DNA of 64,000 nucleotides. Origin: Lachnospiraceae bacterium. Its GTDB lineage: Bacteria; Bacillota; Clostridia; Lachnospirales; Lachnospiraceae. Each line of letters begins with the position of its first letter. Position 1 is the stretch's first letter. The translations under genes and the position numbers were made by a program. Shown piece after piece: positions 9,403-19,578 of the stretch. Below the pieces are notes generated by a model that was given only the letters and a program-made list of their open reading frames with translations, had not been told where the DNA came from and did not search any database. Location: the NCBI GenBank assembly GCA_029012365.1, contig JAQXLY010000044.1:62001-126000 (forward strand). Direction: 5' to 3'.

Positions 9403-11079
9403 ATGCCGAACTGTTTAACACTTAAAAAATCGAACTGTAAAAATTGTTATAAGTGTATCAGACATTGCCCGGTAAAGTCAATTCGTTTTTCCGGAGATCA
9501 GGCACATATTATCGGGAACGAATGTATTTTATGCGGACAGTGCTTTGTTGTCTGTCCACAGAATGCAAAGGAAATTGTGGATGAGACAGAAAAGGTAAAG
9601 GTTTTATTGCAAAGCGGAGCGCCGGTATACGTCAGTCTTGCTCCGTCTTTTATTGCAAATTATGACGGTGTCGGAATCGAGAGAATGCGCGAAGCCCTCA
9701 AAAAACTCGGTTTTGCGGATGCGGAGGAGACTGCAATCGGTGCCACGATGGTAAAAAGAGAATACGAGCGGATGTTAAATGAGGAGCAGAGGGATATTGT
9801 TATTTCATCCTGCTGTCATTCCGTAAATCTTCTGATACAAAAGTATTTCCCGCAGGAGCTGATTTATCTTGCGGATGTGGTTTCTCCGATGCAGGCACAC
9901 TGTAAGGACATTAAGCGTCGTCATCCGGAGGCAAAAACCGTATTTATCGGTCCGTGCGTGGCAAAGAAGGATGAGGCGGAGCATTATGCCGGACTTGTAG
10001 ATGCGGTATTGACCTTTGAGGAGCTGACAAATTGGCTGAATGAGGAAAAAATAGAGCTTGTGAAAGAAATGGATACGGCTTGTGAAAGCCGTGCAAGATT
10101 CTTCCCGACTACAGGCGGAATTTTAAAGACAATGGCGCAGGATGCACCGGGATATACATATATGGCGATAGACGGCGTGGAAAACTGTATTGCTGCACTC
10201 CGCGATATTGAAAACGGGAAGATACATAATTGCTTTATTGAAATGTCTGCGTGTGTCGGAAGCTGCATCGGCGGTCCTGTCATGGAAAAGTATCACCGTT
10301 CTCCTGTAAAGGACTATATGGCGGTGGCTAAATATGCCGGGAAAAAGGATTTTGATGTGGAGCAGCCGGAGCTTGTATCGTTAAAGAAGGGCTTTGAGTT
10401 TATTGAACGGCGTTCACAGATGCCTTCCGAAACCGAAATCGCCGGAATTCTTCGTCAGATGGGCAAGTTTAAGCCGTCACAGGAGCTTAACTGCGGCTCC
10501 TGCGGTTATAATACCTGCCGTGAAAAGGCGATTGCAATCTATCAGGGAAAAGCGGAAATTTCCATGTGTCTGCCGTTCTTAAAGGATAAGGCGGAGAGCT
10601 TTTCGGATGCGATTGTAAAGAATACGCCAAACGGGCTGTTTGTGTTAAATGAAAATCTGGAGGTTCAGCAAATCAATGCGGCTGCGCAGAAGATTATGAA
10701 TATCCGTTCCGCATCGGATGTACTTGGTGACCAGGTAATCCGGATTCTGGATCCGGAGATTTTTATGAAGGTTCTTAGGACCGGTAAGGATGTAAAAAAC
10801 CAGCGTGTATATCTGGCAGAGTATAAGCGGTATGTAGAGCAGACCGTTGTGCATGATAAGGAATCCTGTATGTTAATCTGCATCATGCGTGATGTTACGG
10901 ATGAAGAAAGTGAACGCGAGAAGAAGGAGCAGATAAGCAGACGTACGGTGGAGGTTGCGGATAAGGTAGTGGACAAGCAGATGCGTATTGTACAGGAAAT
11001 CGCATCACTTCTCGGTGAAACGGCAGCAGAAACGAAAATAGCGCTTGCAAAATTAAAGGAGTCGATTTCAGATGAATGA
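9403..11079 (+). CDS. [FeFe]-hydrogenase-like protein with N-terminal 4Fe-4S clusters, a 4-Cys Fe-S segment and a PAS domain (sensory type)
   Basis: CKNCYKCIRHCPVKSI, ECILCGQCFVVCPQNA; H-cluster-like motifs SSCCHSV, IGPCVAKKDEA, EMSACVGSCIGGP; LNCGSCGYNTCREKA; PAS-like NTPNGLFVLNENLEVQQINAAAQKIMNI. Confidence 0.88.
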   Translation: MPNCLTLKKSNCKNCYKCIRHCPVKSIRFSGDQAHIIGNECILCGQCFVVCPQNAKEIVDETEKVKVLLQSGAPVYVSLAPSFIANYDGVGIERMREALKKLGFADAEETAIGATMVKREYERMLNEEQRDIVISSCCHSVNLLIQKYFPQELIYLADVVSPMQAHCKDIKRRHPEAKTVFIGPCVAKKDEAEHYAGLVDAVLTFEELTNWLNEEKIELVKEMDTACESRARFFPTTGGILKTMAQDAPGYTYMAIDGVENCIAALRDIENGKIHNCFIEMSACVGSCIGGPVMEKYHRSPVKDYMAVAKYAGKKDFDVEQPELVSLKKGFEFIERRSQMPSETEIAGILRQMGKFKPSQELNCGSCGYNTCREKAIAIYQGKAEISMCLPFLKDKAESFSDAIVKNTPNGLFVLNENLEVQQINAAAQKIMNIRSASDVLGDQVIRILDPEIFMKVLRTGKDVKNQRVYLAEYKRYVEQTVVHDKESCMLICIMRDVTDEESEREKKEQISRRTVEVADKVVDKQMRIVQEIASLLGETAAETKIALAKLKESISDE

Positions 11080-12244
11080 TTTGTGTACAGACATCGGCTA
11101 TAAAAGTATAAACCACTATGGAGAACAGCTTTGCGGTGACCATGTGGATATCGTAGAGCAGGGTGAAAATTCAACCGTTATCGTTCTGGCGGACGGTCTG
11201 GGAAGCGGGGTAAAAGCAAGTATTCTTTCCACACTGACTTCAAAGATTATCTCAACGATGATGGCTGAGGGTCTGCCGCTTGAGGAGTGCGTTTCTACGA
11301 TTGCGGCGACGCTTCCGGTATGCTCGTCGAGAGGTGTGGCCTATTCCACATTTACCATTCTCCACCTGATTCAGAATGAATATGCCGAGGTAATACAGTA
11401 TGATAATCCTCATGTAATCCTGATAAGGGATGAAGAGGTGTATGAATATCCGAAGACAGAGATGAATATAGGCGGTAAGAAAATCTATAAATCCGAGATA
11501 AAGCTTCACGAGAATGACATATTTATTGCCATGAGTGACGGATGCCCGCATGCGGGAATCGGAACGGCATATAATTTCGGATGGAAAAGAGAAGATATCG
11601 CAAGCTTTATGCAGACTCTGGCTCCGGCAGGATATACGGCAAAAACGCTTTCGACGATTCTGGTGGATGAGTGCAATAAATTATACGGAAATCGTCCCGG
11701 AGATGATACGACGGCATGTGTGGTACGTGTCAGAAAAAGAGAACCGATGAATCTTTTATTCGGTCCGCCGTCAAACCGCGATGATTGTGACCGTATGATG
11801 TCACTGTTTTTCTCGAAGGAGGGTAAGCATATTATCTGCGGCGGAACTACGTCCTCCATTGCGGCAAAATATCTCGGTAAGCCGCTTCGCGCAACCTTAA
11901 ATTTTGAACGCTCCGATGTCCCGCCGATTGCGGAGATAGAAGGCGTTGACCTCGTTACGGAAGGAGTTATCACGGTAAACAAGGTGTTGGAATATGCGAA
12001 GGATTATCTGGCGGATAACGAGCACTATGAGGAATGGAGTGTAAGACGTGACGGGGCAGCTCTGATATGCCGCCTGTTGTTTGAAGAAGCGACGGATATC
12101 AATTTCTATGTAGGAAGAGCTGTCAATCCGGCGCATCAGAATCCGGATTTGCCGATTAATTTTAACATTAAGATGAATCTTGTGAAGGAATTGTCGGATT
12201 GTCTGAAGCAGATGGGAAAGCGCATTAAGGTTAGCTATTTCTAA
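11072..12244 (+). CDS. SpoIIE family (PP2C-type) protein phosphatase
   Basis: VIVLADGLGSGVKAS, FIAMSDGCPHAGIG, GDDTTACVVRVRKR; start overlaps upstream stop. Confidence 0.85.
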   Translation: MNDLCTDIGYKSINHYGEQLCGDHVDIVEQGENSTVIVLADGLGSGVKASILSTLTSKIISTMMAEGLPLEECVSTIAATLPVCSSRGVAYSTFTILHLIQNEYAEVIQYDNPHVILIRDEEVYEYPKTEMNIGGKKIYKSEIKLHENDIFIAMSDGCPHAGIGTAYNFGWKREDIASFMQTLAPAGYTAKTLSTILVDECNKLYGNRPGDDTTACVVRVRKREPMNLLFGPPSNRDDCDRMMSLFFSKEGKHIICGGTTSSIAAKYLGKPLRATLNFERSDVPPIAEIEGVDLVTEGVITVNKVLEYAKDYLADNEHYEEWSVRRDGAALICRLLFEEATDINFYVGRAVNPAHQNPDLPINFNIKMNLVKELSDCLKQMGKRIKVSYF

Positions 12245-12253
12245 GGAGGAGCC

Positions 12254-13678
12254 ATGAGAAAATTTGATACAAAAGTGCAGTATTTGAAATACAAGGTTTT
12301 ACGTGAGGTTGCCCGTCAGGCATGGAATGATACCCTGCTTGAGAATGTGCTGGAAATCCCGAAAACGATAGTTCCGGGAAAAACACCGACCATGCGGTGC
12401 TGTGTATACAAGGAACGGGCTATTCTGGCAGAGCGTGTTAAGGTCGCAATGGGTGGAAATAAGGAAAACCCGAATATTATCGAGGTCATTGATATTGCCT
12501 GTGATGAATGTCCTGCCGCAGGCTACGAGGTGACGGGCTCCTGCCGCGGATGTCTTGCACACCGCTGCGAGGATGTATGTCCGAGAGGTGCTATTTCCTT
12601 TGACCATAACCATGTAGCGCATATTGATAAGACGAAGTGTATCGAGTGCGGACAGTGTGCGAAGGTATGTCCGTATACTGCGATTGTGAACCGAAAGCGT
12701 CCGTGTCAGAATGCCTGCAAGATTAAGGCAATTTCCATTAATGAGGACAATGCGGCTTCTATCGACAACAGCAAGTGCATTTCGTGCGGAGCCTGCGTAT
12801 ATCAGTGCCCGTTCGGTGCAATCATGGATAAATCCTTTATTTTAAATGTAGTGGATTTACTGAAAAAGAGTGAACAGGGGAAAAACTACAAGCTGTATGC
12901 GGTGGTGGCACCGTCTATTTCCAGCCAGTTTACCTATGCAAAGCTTGGTCAGGTGATTACGGGTCTTAAGCAGCTCGGATTCCATACTGTGGTTGAAGCT
13001 GCTCTCGGTGCGGATATGGTAGCAATGTCAGAATCTAAGGAACTGGTTCAGAAGGGCTTTTTGACCAGCTCCTGCTGTCCGGCATTTGTGGCTTATATTA
13101 AGTCCGAGTTTCCGGAGCTTGTACCGTTTATTTCCCATAACCTTTCCCCGATGGCTGCCATCGGCGAATATATTAAGAAAACCACTGAAAATGCAAAGGT
13201 TGTATTTATCGGACCGTGTACCTCAAAGAAGATGGAGGCACAAATGGAATCCGTTAAGCCTCACGTGGATGCGGTACTTACCTTTGAGGAGCTTCAGGCA
13301 TTGTTTGACAGCCGTGATATAGATATTACGACCCTCGAAGAAGGTGTGCTTGACAATGCATCCTACTTCGGCAGAATTTTTGCAAGAAGCGGCGGACTGT
13401 CCGATGCGGTTACCGAGGCATTAAAGGAGCAGGGCATGGAAGGCTTCCCGTTAAAGGCAACCGTGTGTGACGGTATCGAAGCGTGCCGTGTGGCACTCTT
13501 AAAGAAGAGTAAAAACGTACTGGATGCTAACTTTATCGAAGGAATGGCATGTACCGGCGGTTGTATCGGCGGTGCGGGATGTCTCACTCACGGAGAAAAG
13601 AACAAAGCAGAAGTGGATAAGTACGGTAGGGAAGCAATGGAAAAGACAATTTCCGATGCCGTTTCGGTGTTACAATAA
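12254..13678 (+). CDS. [FeFe] hydrogenase with 4Fe-4S clusters
   Basis: Multiple CxxCxxCxxxCP motifs; TSSCCPAFVAYIKSEFP, IGPCTSKKMEAQM, EGMACTGGCIGGAGCL. Confidence 0.9.
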   Translation: MRKFDTKVQYLKYKVLREVARQAWNDTLLENVLEIPKTIVPGKTPTMRCCVYKERAILAERVKVAMGGNKENPNIIEVIDIACDECPAAGYEVTGSCRGCLAHRCEDVCPRGAISFDHNHVAHIDKTKCIECGQCAKVCPYTAIVNRKRPCQNACKIKAISINEDNAASIDNSKCISCGACVYQCPFGAIMDKSFILNVVDLLKKSEQGKNYKLYAVVAPSISSQFTYAKLGQVITGLKQLGFHTVVEAALGADMVAMSESKELVQKGFLTSSCCPAFVAYIKSEFPELVPFISHNLSPMAAIGEYIKKTTENAKVVFIGPCTSKKMEAQMESVKPHVDAVLTFEELQALFDSRDIDITTLEEGVLDNASYFGRIFARSGGLSDAVTEALKEQGMEGFPLKATVCDGIEACRVALLKKSKNVLDANFIEGMACTGGCIGGAGCLTHGEKNKAEVDKYGREAMEKTISDAVSVLQ

Positions 13679-13711
13679 TCACTAACGCGCCGTCCATGCG
13701 CGTGTCGACTT

Positions 13712-13740
13712 GCCCGGACGTTCTGTCCGGGCATTGTTTT
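13712..13740 (+). terminator. Rho-independent terminator after hydrogenase cluster
   Basis: GCCCGGAC-GTTCT-GTCCGGGC followed by ATTGTTTT. Confidence 0.85.
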
Positions 13741-13800
13741 ATCATGAACGAGCCAATAAGAAAAGAGGGACTGTCGCATTAATACATACAACAGCCCTCT

Positions 13801-14385
13801 TTACGCGTAGGTGCGAATGATATCGTCTGCAATTTCTTTCTTGGCGGTGCAACGGTCCATTGCCTGCTTTTCAATATACCGGTGAGCATCCGCCTCTGTC
13901 ATATTAAGATGCTCAATCAGAAGCCACTTCGCGCGGTTCACGGTACGGATTTCCTGCATCTTTTCTTCGATTGAGGTAGACTTTCGTTCTAATTTGCGCA
14001 AACGCTCCCTTGTGGCAATCATCCAGTCGATTGCCTGTGAAATGACAGGCTTTGCGGTTGGCTTCGGAAGAACAAAGACCCCATGCCCGGCAACTTTATC
14101 ACAAATTTCATCATAGAGCTCCGAGCGAACCATAAGAAGTGCGACCGCATTGTTGGCACCGCATACATCTATGGAAAGACGGGTTCCCACATCATCCGGA
14201 AGCGGAGAGTTGATGATTACAAAGTCGTATGCACGCTCCAGCAGCCTGCGCTTTGCCGCACTGATACAACATTCTACACATACCGGAGAGAACTTTGATT
14301 CCGGAAGGAGTGACTGCAATGCGGTAGTCAGGTTACCGGCGGTGGATACAATTAGAACACTGTATACTTGCTCCTGTAGATTCAC
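13801..14385 (-). CDS. ANTAR-domain response regulator (putative RNA-binding antiterminator)
   Basis: C-terminal ANTAR-like RTVNRAKWLLIEHLNMTEADAHRYIEKQAMDRCTAKKEIADDII; downstream of a glutamine synthetase gene; GTG start at 14385 with upstream AAAGGAG preferred over ORF-track start. Confidence 0.85.
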   Translation of the reverse strand: MNLQEQVYSVLIVSTAGNLTTALQSLLPESKFSPVCVECCISAAKRRLLERAYDFVIINSPLPDDVGTRLSIDVCGANNAVALLMVRSELYDEICDKVAGHGVFVLPKPTAKPVISQAIDWMIATRERLRKLERKSTSIEEKMQEIRTVNRAKWLLIEHLNMTEADAHRYIEKQAMDRCTAKKEIADDIIRTYA

Positions 14386-14416
14386 TTTCGTAATTCTCCT
14401 TTGCTCAAAGATGCTG

Positions 14417-15634
14417 TTACCTGCGTGGATTGCTATATGCCGCAATCAGTTTCTCCGGAAGGCAGGTATGAATGAAATCACTGGTTTTCATGAATGAAAC
14501 AGCCTCATTAAGTGAAGAAGGGAGCTTTGAAAAACCGGACAGCACTGTTTCATCTGCCTTGAACAGATTAATATCGGCAGGTGCCGGCGGCATCTGCTTC
14601 TGCCTGATTGCATCCAGTCCAGCATAGATTAGCAAAGCAAAGGCAAGATATGGATTGGCTAAAGGGTCAGGGGAACGAAGCTCTGCACGGCGGTATTCAC
14701 CGATAGCTGCCGGAACCCGGACAAGCTGTGAACGGTTTTCGCTTGACCATGAAATATACAGTGGTGCTTTATTTTCTCCGAAACGCTCATAAGAGGCTTC
14801 TCCGGGATTTAAAAATGCTGTCATGTCTCTCACATGGGTCAGTATACCGGCAATCAGATGAGGAAGTAAATTTTCCCCCGGCTGTCTCTTTGCGGAGATA
14901 TTGATATGGAAGCCGTTACCCGGCTTTCCCGGCAGCGGCTTAGGGGAAAAGTCTGCCCACAGTCCGTTACGGTGTGCTACAGTCTTAACAACAGTCTGAA
15001 AGGTCATGGCATGATCGGCAGCGGAAAGCGCATCGGAATAACGGAAATCGATTTCGTTTTGTCCGGGTCCCTCCTCATGGTGGGAGCTTTCCGGAGAAAT
15101 TCCCATCTGCTCCAGTGTCAGGCATATTTCACGACGGACATTTTCACCACGATCCTCCGGTGCGATATCCATATACCCGGCATCATCATGAGGAATGTCG
15201 GTATGATATTCGTTTTCATCCAGCTTAAACAGGTAAAATTCTAATTCCGAACCGAAGGAAAACTCAACATTTTCCTTCTTTGCATCTGAAACTGCCTTCT
15301 TTAGCAGGCTTCTCGTATCACACTCAAATACCCTGCCGTCCGGATAGGTAATGTCACAAAACATACGGATGACACGACCGTGTTCGGGACGCCACGGAAG
15401 AAAATCCAATGTGGATGGGTCAGGATGCAGGAACAAATCCGAATGGGTTTCATCACCGAAGCCCTCGGTAGCCGAGGCATCCATGGCGATTCCATGCTCA
15501 AAGGCGCGGGAAAGCTCGCTTGGCATAATGGAAATATTTTTCTGCCTGCCGTATATATCACAAAAAGCAAGGCGGATAAACTTTACATCTTCCTCTTGAA
15601 CGAATTGAATAACTTCCTGTGGAGAATACTTCAT
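14417..15634 (-). CDS. glnA: glutamine synthetase type I, short form
   Basis: 405 aa; GSELEFYLFKLD, SSHHEEGPGQNEIDFRY, GNGFHINIS, NRSQLVRVPAAIGEYRRAELRSPDPLANPYLAFALLI. Confidence 0.93.
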   Translation of the reverse strand: MKYSPQEVIQFVQEEDVKFIRLAFCDIYGRQKNISIMPSELSRAFEHGIAMDASATEGFGDETHSDLFLHPDPSTLDFLPWRPEHGRVIRMFCDITYPDGRVFECDTRSLLKKAVSDAKKENVEFSFGSELEFYLFKLDENEYHTDIPHDDAGYMDIAPEDRGENVRREICLTLEQMGISPESSHHEEGPGQNEIDFRYSDALSAADHAMTFQTVVKTVAHRNGLWADFSPKPLPGKPGNGFHINISAKRQPGENLLPHLIAGILTHVRDMTAFLNPGEASYERFGENKAPLYISWSSENRSQLVRVPAAIGEYRRAELRSPDPLANPYLAFALLIYAGLDAIRQKQMPPAPADINLFKADETVLSGFSKLPSSLNEAVSFMKTSDFIHTCLPEKLIAAYSNPRR

Positions 15635-15652
15635 TTTTCAACCTACTTTCTT

Positions 15653-16375
15653 TTAATTTGCCACATACATTTGTTTATAAGGGGTTTTACTGTCCGGTGT
15701 AATGACTGTAAACGGAGAATTCATAAGCTCTTCAGGATGATATCCGAACAAATCACAGTATTCGGTGATATAGTCCCTTATTTCTTCCATGTCATCACGG
15801 CTTGCGAGAGAAGCACTTACCTGATTCGGAAAAGGGAGAGCAGTGCAATCTCCGCGCAGATACATTTTGCCGCCATGCATACCGGTACATGGGAAATTGC
15901 CTACAATGCATTTTCCGTCGGTATGTAGACCGAGAACTATAATTTTCCCTCCTGCCTGATATTCGCCGAGAAAGCTCCCGGTACGTCCTCCGATTACCAT
16001 GACCGGAACCTTTTCACGGTATTCCTTCATATGGATACCGGCACGGTATCCGGCATTGCCACGGACAAGGATAGTACCTCCGCGCATGGCATACCCGGCG
16101 GCATCCCCGATGTTACCGTGTACAATGATTTTTCCTGCGTTCATTGTATCACCTACCGCATCCTGCGTATTGCCGTCTACAATTATTTCTGCGCCGTTTA
16201 AATAGGCACCGAGAGCATTCCCCGGAGTTCCCTTAATCATAATAGTGCGTTTTCCCATTCCGGCCGCAATAAACCTCTGGCCGAGACATCCGGAAACGGT
16301 ACAATCATCACCTTCTGTCCGAAGTGTTTCATTGAGGGTCTGATAATCAAGGTCTGTTGCATCGATTAATTTCAT
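15653..16375 (-). CDS. GXGXG-domain protein (C-terminal domain of glutamate synthase large subunit, stand-alone)
   Basis: Repeating G-x-x-x-G beta-helix pattern: GNALGAYLNGAEIIVDGNTQDAVGDTMNAGKIIVHGNIGDAAGYAMRGGTILVRGNAGYRAGIHM. Confidence 0.9.
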   Translation of the reverse strand: MKLIDATDLDYQTLNETLRTEGDDCTVSGCLGQRFIAAGMGKRTIMIKGTPGNALGAYLNGAEIIVDGNTQDAVGDTMNAGKIIVHGNIGDAAGYAMRGGTILVRGNAGYRAGIHMKEYREKVPVMVIGGRTGSFLGEYQAGGKIIVLGLHTDGKCIVGNFPCTGMHGGKMYLRGDCTALPFPNQVSASLASRDDMEEIRDYITEYCDLFGYHPEELMNSPFTVITPDSKTPYKQMYVAN

Positions 16376-16376
16376 A

Positions 16377-17633
16377 TTATACTACACCTCCAAACTTTTT
16401 TCTACGGATTTCGGCGGAAAAGACCGCGGAAGTTGCACTTTTTTTCAGAGACTCGAAATCAATTGCAGATAACGGAGTTTTTTCACGGATGAGGGAAGTA
16501 TATATTCCTGCCCGGTCGGTATCCCCGATGATAATATAGCCGGTCAGACAGCCGTCTTTTGTATAAAAACGTTTTAATGTACCGCAAGACCTTTCTTCAT
16601 GCAATTCGCCTCCCTCTTCCGGAGTAAAATAGCTGCCGGCCGTCATGGCATGGAGACCGAAAAAGCCGATGGAATTCATAGGGATAGGATTCTCAAAGAC
16701 AGCCGTATCACCTGCCATATTATGTCCCGCACAGCTGCCCTGCATATAAGCATTCGGGAGAAGTGCCAGTACCCGCCGTTTGCCGCAGGAGAAATCTAAG
16801 GATTCCGTGCAGTCTCCGGCGGAGTAAACATCGGGAAGTGTTGTCTGCATATGGGAATCAATTATAATTCCGCGGTTTACCTCACCGCCCGCATCTTTTA
16901 TGAGACTTACATTCGGACGGACACCTACAGCCAGCACAAGGACATCAAAGGAAAGCTCCCTGCCGCTTTTCATATGGGCGGTATTTTTCTCAAAACGGCT
17001 GACGCTGTCGCCAAGCATAAAGCGAATGCCGTTATCTTCCAGATGCTTCTGCATCAGTTCCGCACATTCATTGTCGAGAATACTGGAGAGAACGCGGTCC
17101 GCAAGGTCACATACGACAATGTCCGCTACTCTGCCATGTAAGCCCTCCACACATTTTAAGCCAATCAGTCCCGCACCTACAATCAAAACCTTTGAATCCT
17201 CTGATATCGCAGATTCCAAAGCCAGTGTATCGTCTAAGGTTAAAAATGAAAATTTGTGTTCTACACTATCCAGTCCGTCGATTGGCGGAATAAAAGGAGA
17301 AGAGCCGGTTGCAACACAGAGAGCATCATACGGAAGCACGGTGCTGTCATCAAGAAAGACACGTTTTGCGGAAGGGTCGATTCCGGCAGCTTTTTTACCG
17401 TACATTACCTCGCAATTCTGTTTCTTATAAAAATCATCAGGACGGTATTTCATGCGCGTAAGGTCGGTTTTCCCCTCCAGATAATAGGAAATGAGAGGAC
17501 GGCAGTAGACCGGATGCGGCTCTTCCGAAATAATAAGGATAGGGTTATCACGGTCGATGCTGCGGATTCCTTCGATACAGCCTGTGGCGGCAACGCCGTT
17601 TCCGATAATAACATATTGTTTCATTTGCTTCAC
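16377..17633 (-). CDS. FAD-dependent NAD(P)H oxidoreductase (rubredoxin/nitrite reductase-like)
   Basis: IIGNGVAATGCIEGIRSID, VLIVGAGLIGLKCVEGL, DVYSAGDCTES. Confidence 0.92.
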   Translation of the reverse strand: MKQMKQYVIIGNGVAATGCIEGIRSIDRDNPILIISEEPHPVYCRPLISYYLEGKTDLTRMKYRPDDFYKKQNCEVMYGKKAAGIDPSAKRVFLDDSTVLPYDALCVATGSSPFIPPIDGLDSVEHKFSFLTLDDTLALESAISEDSKVLIVGAGLIGLKCVEGLHGRVADIVVCDLADRVLSSILDNECAELMQKHLEDNGIRFMLGDSVSRFEKNTAHMKSGRELSFDVLVLAVGVRPNVSLIKDAGGEVNRGIIIDSHMQTTLPDVYSAGDCTESLDFSCGKRRVLALLPNAYMQGSCAGHNMAGDTAVFENPIPMNSIGFFGLHAMTAGSYFTPEEGGELHEERSCGTLKRFYTKDGCLTGYIIIGDTDRAGIYTSLIREKTPLSAIDFESLKKSATSAVFSAEIRRKKFGGVV

Positions 17634-18058
17634 CTCTCTTCATATTGGATAGCTCTGTTCGGGCAGCCTGTGACACAGGCCGGTGCCCCACAGGAATTGT
17701 TAAGGCACAGTTCGCATTTTTGCATAACTCCGTCCGGTCCTGCGGCCAGTGCACCGTAAGGGCAGACAAGAATACAGGTTCTGCAGCCCACACATTTTGT
17801 TTTGTCAATACAGATTACGCCGTCCTTTACGGACAGGGCACCTGCAATACAGCTTTTCACACAGATAGGATCGTCACAGTGCCTGCAGGAAACCGCAAAG
17901 TTGATGTTATCCTTCCCTTCTACATGGATACGCGGATAAATCGGCTTACCCTTCAGTGCCGAAACCATATCGGTCTCACCGGAATTGGCAAAGGCACAGT
18001 TATATTCGCACAAATGGCATCCGAGGCACCATTCTTCGTTTACATAGACTCGTTTCAT
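17630..18058 (-). CDS. 4Fe-4S dicluster ferredoxin
   Basis: CLGCHLCEYNCAFAN, CRHCDDPICVKSC, CVGCRTCILVCPYGA, CELCLNNSCGAPACVTGCP. Confidence 0.92.
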   Translation of the reverse strand: MKRVYVNEEWCLGCHLCEYNCAFANSGETDMVSALKGKPIYPRIHVEGKDNINFAVSCRHCDDPICVKSCIAGALSVKDGVICIDKTKCVGCRTCILVCPYGALAAGPDGVMQKCELCLNNSCGAPACVTGCPNRAIQYEER

Positions 18059-18072
18059 TACCTAAACCTCCT

Positions 18073-19578
18073 TTATTCGCCTGCATGTGAGATACCGAGA
18101 ATTGAAAGCTCCTTTTCGCTTAAACCGATTCCGCGTAACATCAGACGGTTTCCCTTTAATGCCTCGATGGAGTTGATTCCCATGCCGCCCATCAGTTCCT
18201 TTATTTCATGCTGCCATGCTTTCATGAGGTTGACAAGACGTTCGCTTCCCATGCTCGGATTGAGACGTTTTACAAGCTCCGGACGTTGGGTAGCTATGCC
18301 CCAGTTACATTTTCCGCTTTGACAGGTACGGCAAAGATGACATCCGAGCGCAAGCAGGGCAGCGGTTGCTACATAACAGGCATCTGCACCGAGGGCAATC
18401 GCCTTTACCACATCCGAAGCACTGCGGATACTTCCGCCTACCACTAAGGAGACGTTATTCCGGATGCCTTCATCACGCAGACGCTGGTCCACCGCTGCAA
18501 GTGCCAGTTCAATCGGAATGCCCACATTATCACGGATTCTGGTAGGAGCGGCACCTGTACCGCCACGAAAACCGTCTATGGCAATGATATCGGCTCCGCT
18601 TCGTGCTATGCCGCTTGCTATGGCAGCAATGTTATGCACGGCAGCAACCTTTACAATAACCGGTTTTTTATATTCTGTTGCTTCCTTCAGTGAGAAAACA
18701 AGCTGGCGCAAATCTTCAATAGAATAAATATCATGATGCGGAGCAGGGGAAATTGCATCCGAACCTTCCGGAATCATTCGGGTTCTTGAAACGTCGCCTA
18801 CGATTTTGGTGCCCGGCAGATGTCCGCCGATGCCGGGCTTTGCACCCTGTCCCATTTTGATTTCTATTGCTGCACCGGCTTCCAGATAGTCCTTATAGAC
18901 ACCGAAACGGCCGGAGGCTACCTGTACGATAGTATTCTCACTGTAGCAGTAAAAGTCTTCATGAAGTCCGCCTTCTCCCGTGTTGTAGTAGATACCGAGC
19001 TCTGTAGCGGCACGGGCAAGACTCTCATGGGCGTTATAGCTGATGGAGCCGTAGCTCATGGCGGAGAACATAACAGGCATGGAAAGCTCCAGATGAGGCG
19101 GAAGCTCACAGACGAGGTTCCCGTTTTCGTCACGTGTTATTTTCTCCGGCTTTTTTCCGAGAGACACACGTGTTTCCATCGGCTCACGCAACGGATCGAT
19201 AGGAGGGTTGGTTACCTGGGAAGCATTGATTAATATTTTGTCCCAATAAACAGGAAGAGGATTGGGATTTCCCATGGAAGAGAGAAGAACGCCACCACTG
19301 TTTGCCTGCTTATAGATTTCTTTAATTGTATCATTTTTCCAGTTGGCATTTTCACGCAGAGTACAGTCGCTTTTCACGATTTTTAAGGCTCTGGTCGGAC
19401 AGAGGGATACACACCTTTGACAGTTGACACATTTGCTTTCATCGCTTAGCATAACACCGTGTTCGGCATCATAGGTATGCACTTCATTGGAGCACTGGCG
19501 TTCACAGACTCTGCAGGCGATGCAGCGATGCTCGTTACGGACTACTTCAAATTCAGGATATATAAAGGTTACACTCAT
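18073..19578 (-). CDS. glutamate synthase FMN-binding (central) domain protein with N-terminal ferredoxin clusters
   Basis: CIACRVCERQCSNEV; FSAMSYGSISYNAHESLARAA; GAKPGIGGHLPGTKI; IDGFRGGTGAAP; CYVATAALLALGCHLCRTCQSGKCNWGIATQ. Confidence 0.95.
   Translation of the reverse strand: MSVTFIYPEFEVVRNEHRCIACRVCERQCSNEVHTYDAEHGVMLSDESKCVNCQRCVSLCPTRALKIVKSDCTLRENANWKNDTIKEIYKQANSGGVLLSSMGNPNPLPVYWDKILINASQVTNPPIDPLREPMETRVSLGKKPEKITRDENGNLVCELPPHLELSMPVMFSAMSYGSISYNAHESLARAATELGIYYNTGEGGLHEDFYCYSENTIVQVASGRFGVYKDYLEAGAAIEIKMGQGAKPGIGGHLPGTKIVGDVSRTRMIPEGSDAISPAPHHDIYSIEDLRQLVFSLKEATEYKKPVIVKVAAVHNIAAIASGIARSGADIIAIDGFRGGTGAAPTRIRDNVGIPIELALAAVDQRLRDEGIRNNVSLVVGGSIRSASDVVKAIALGADACYVATAALLALGCHLCRTCQSGKCNWGIATQRPELVKRLNPSMGSERLVNLMKAWQHEIKELMGGMGINSIEALKGNRLMLRGIGLSEKELSILGISHAGE

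Noticed and set aside
17645-18322. Plus-strand 225-aa ORF opposite the ferredoxin gene
   Set aside because: Antisense to clear 4Fe-4S dicluster and glutamate synthase genes.
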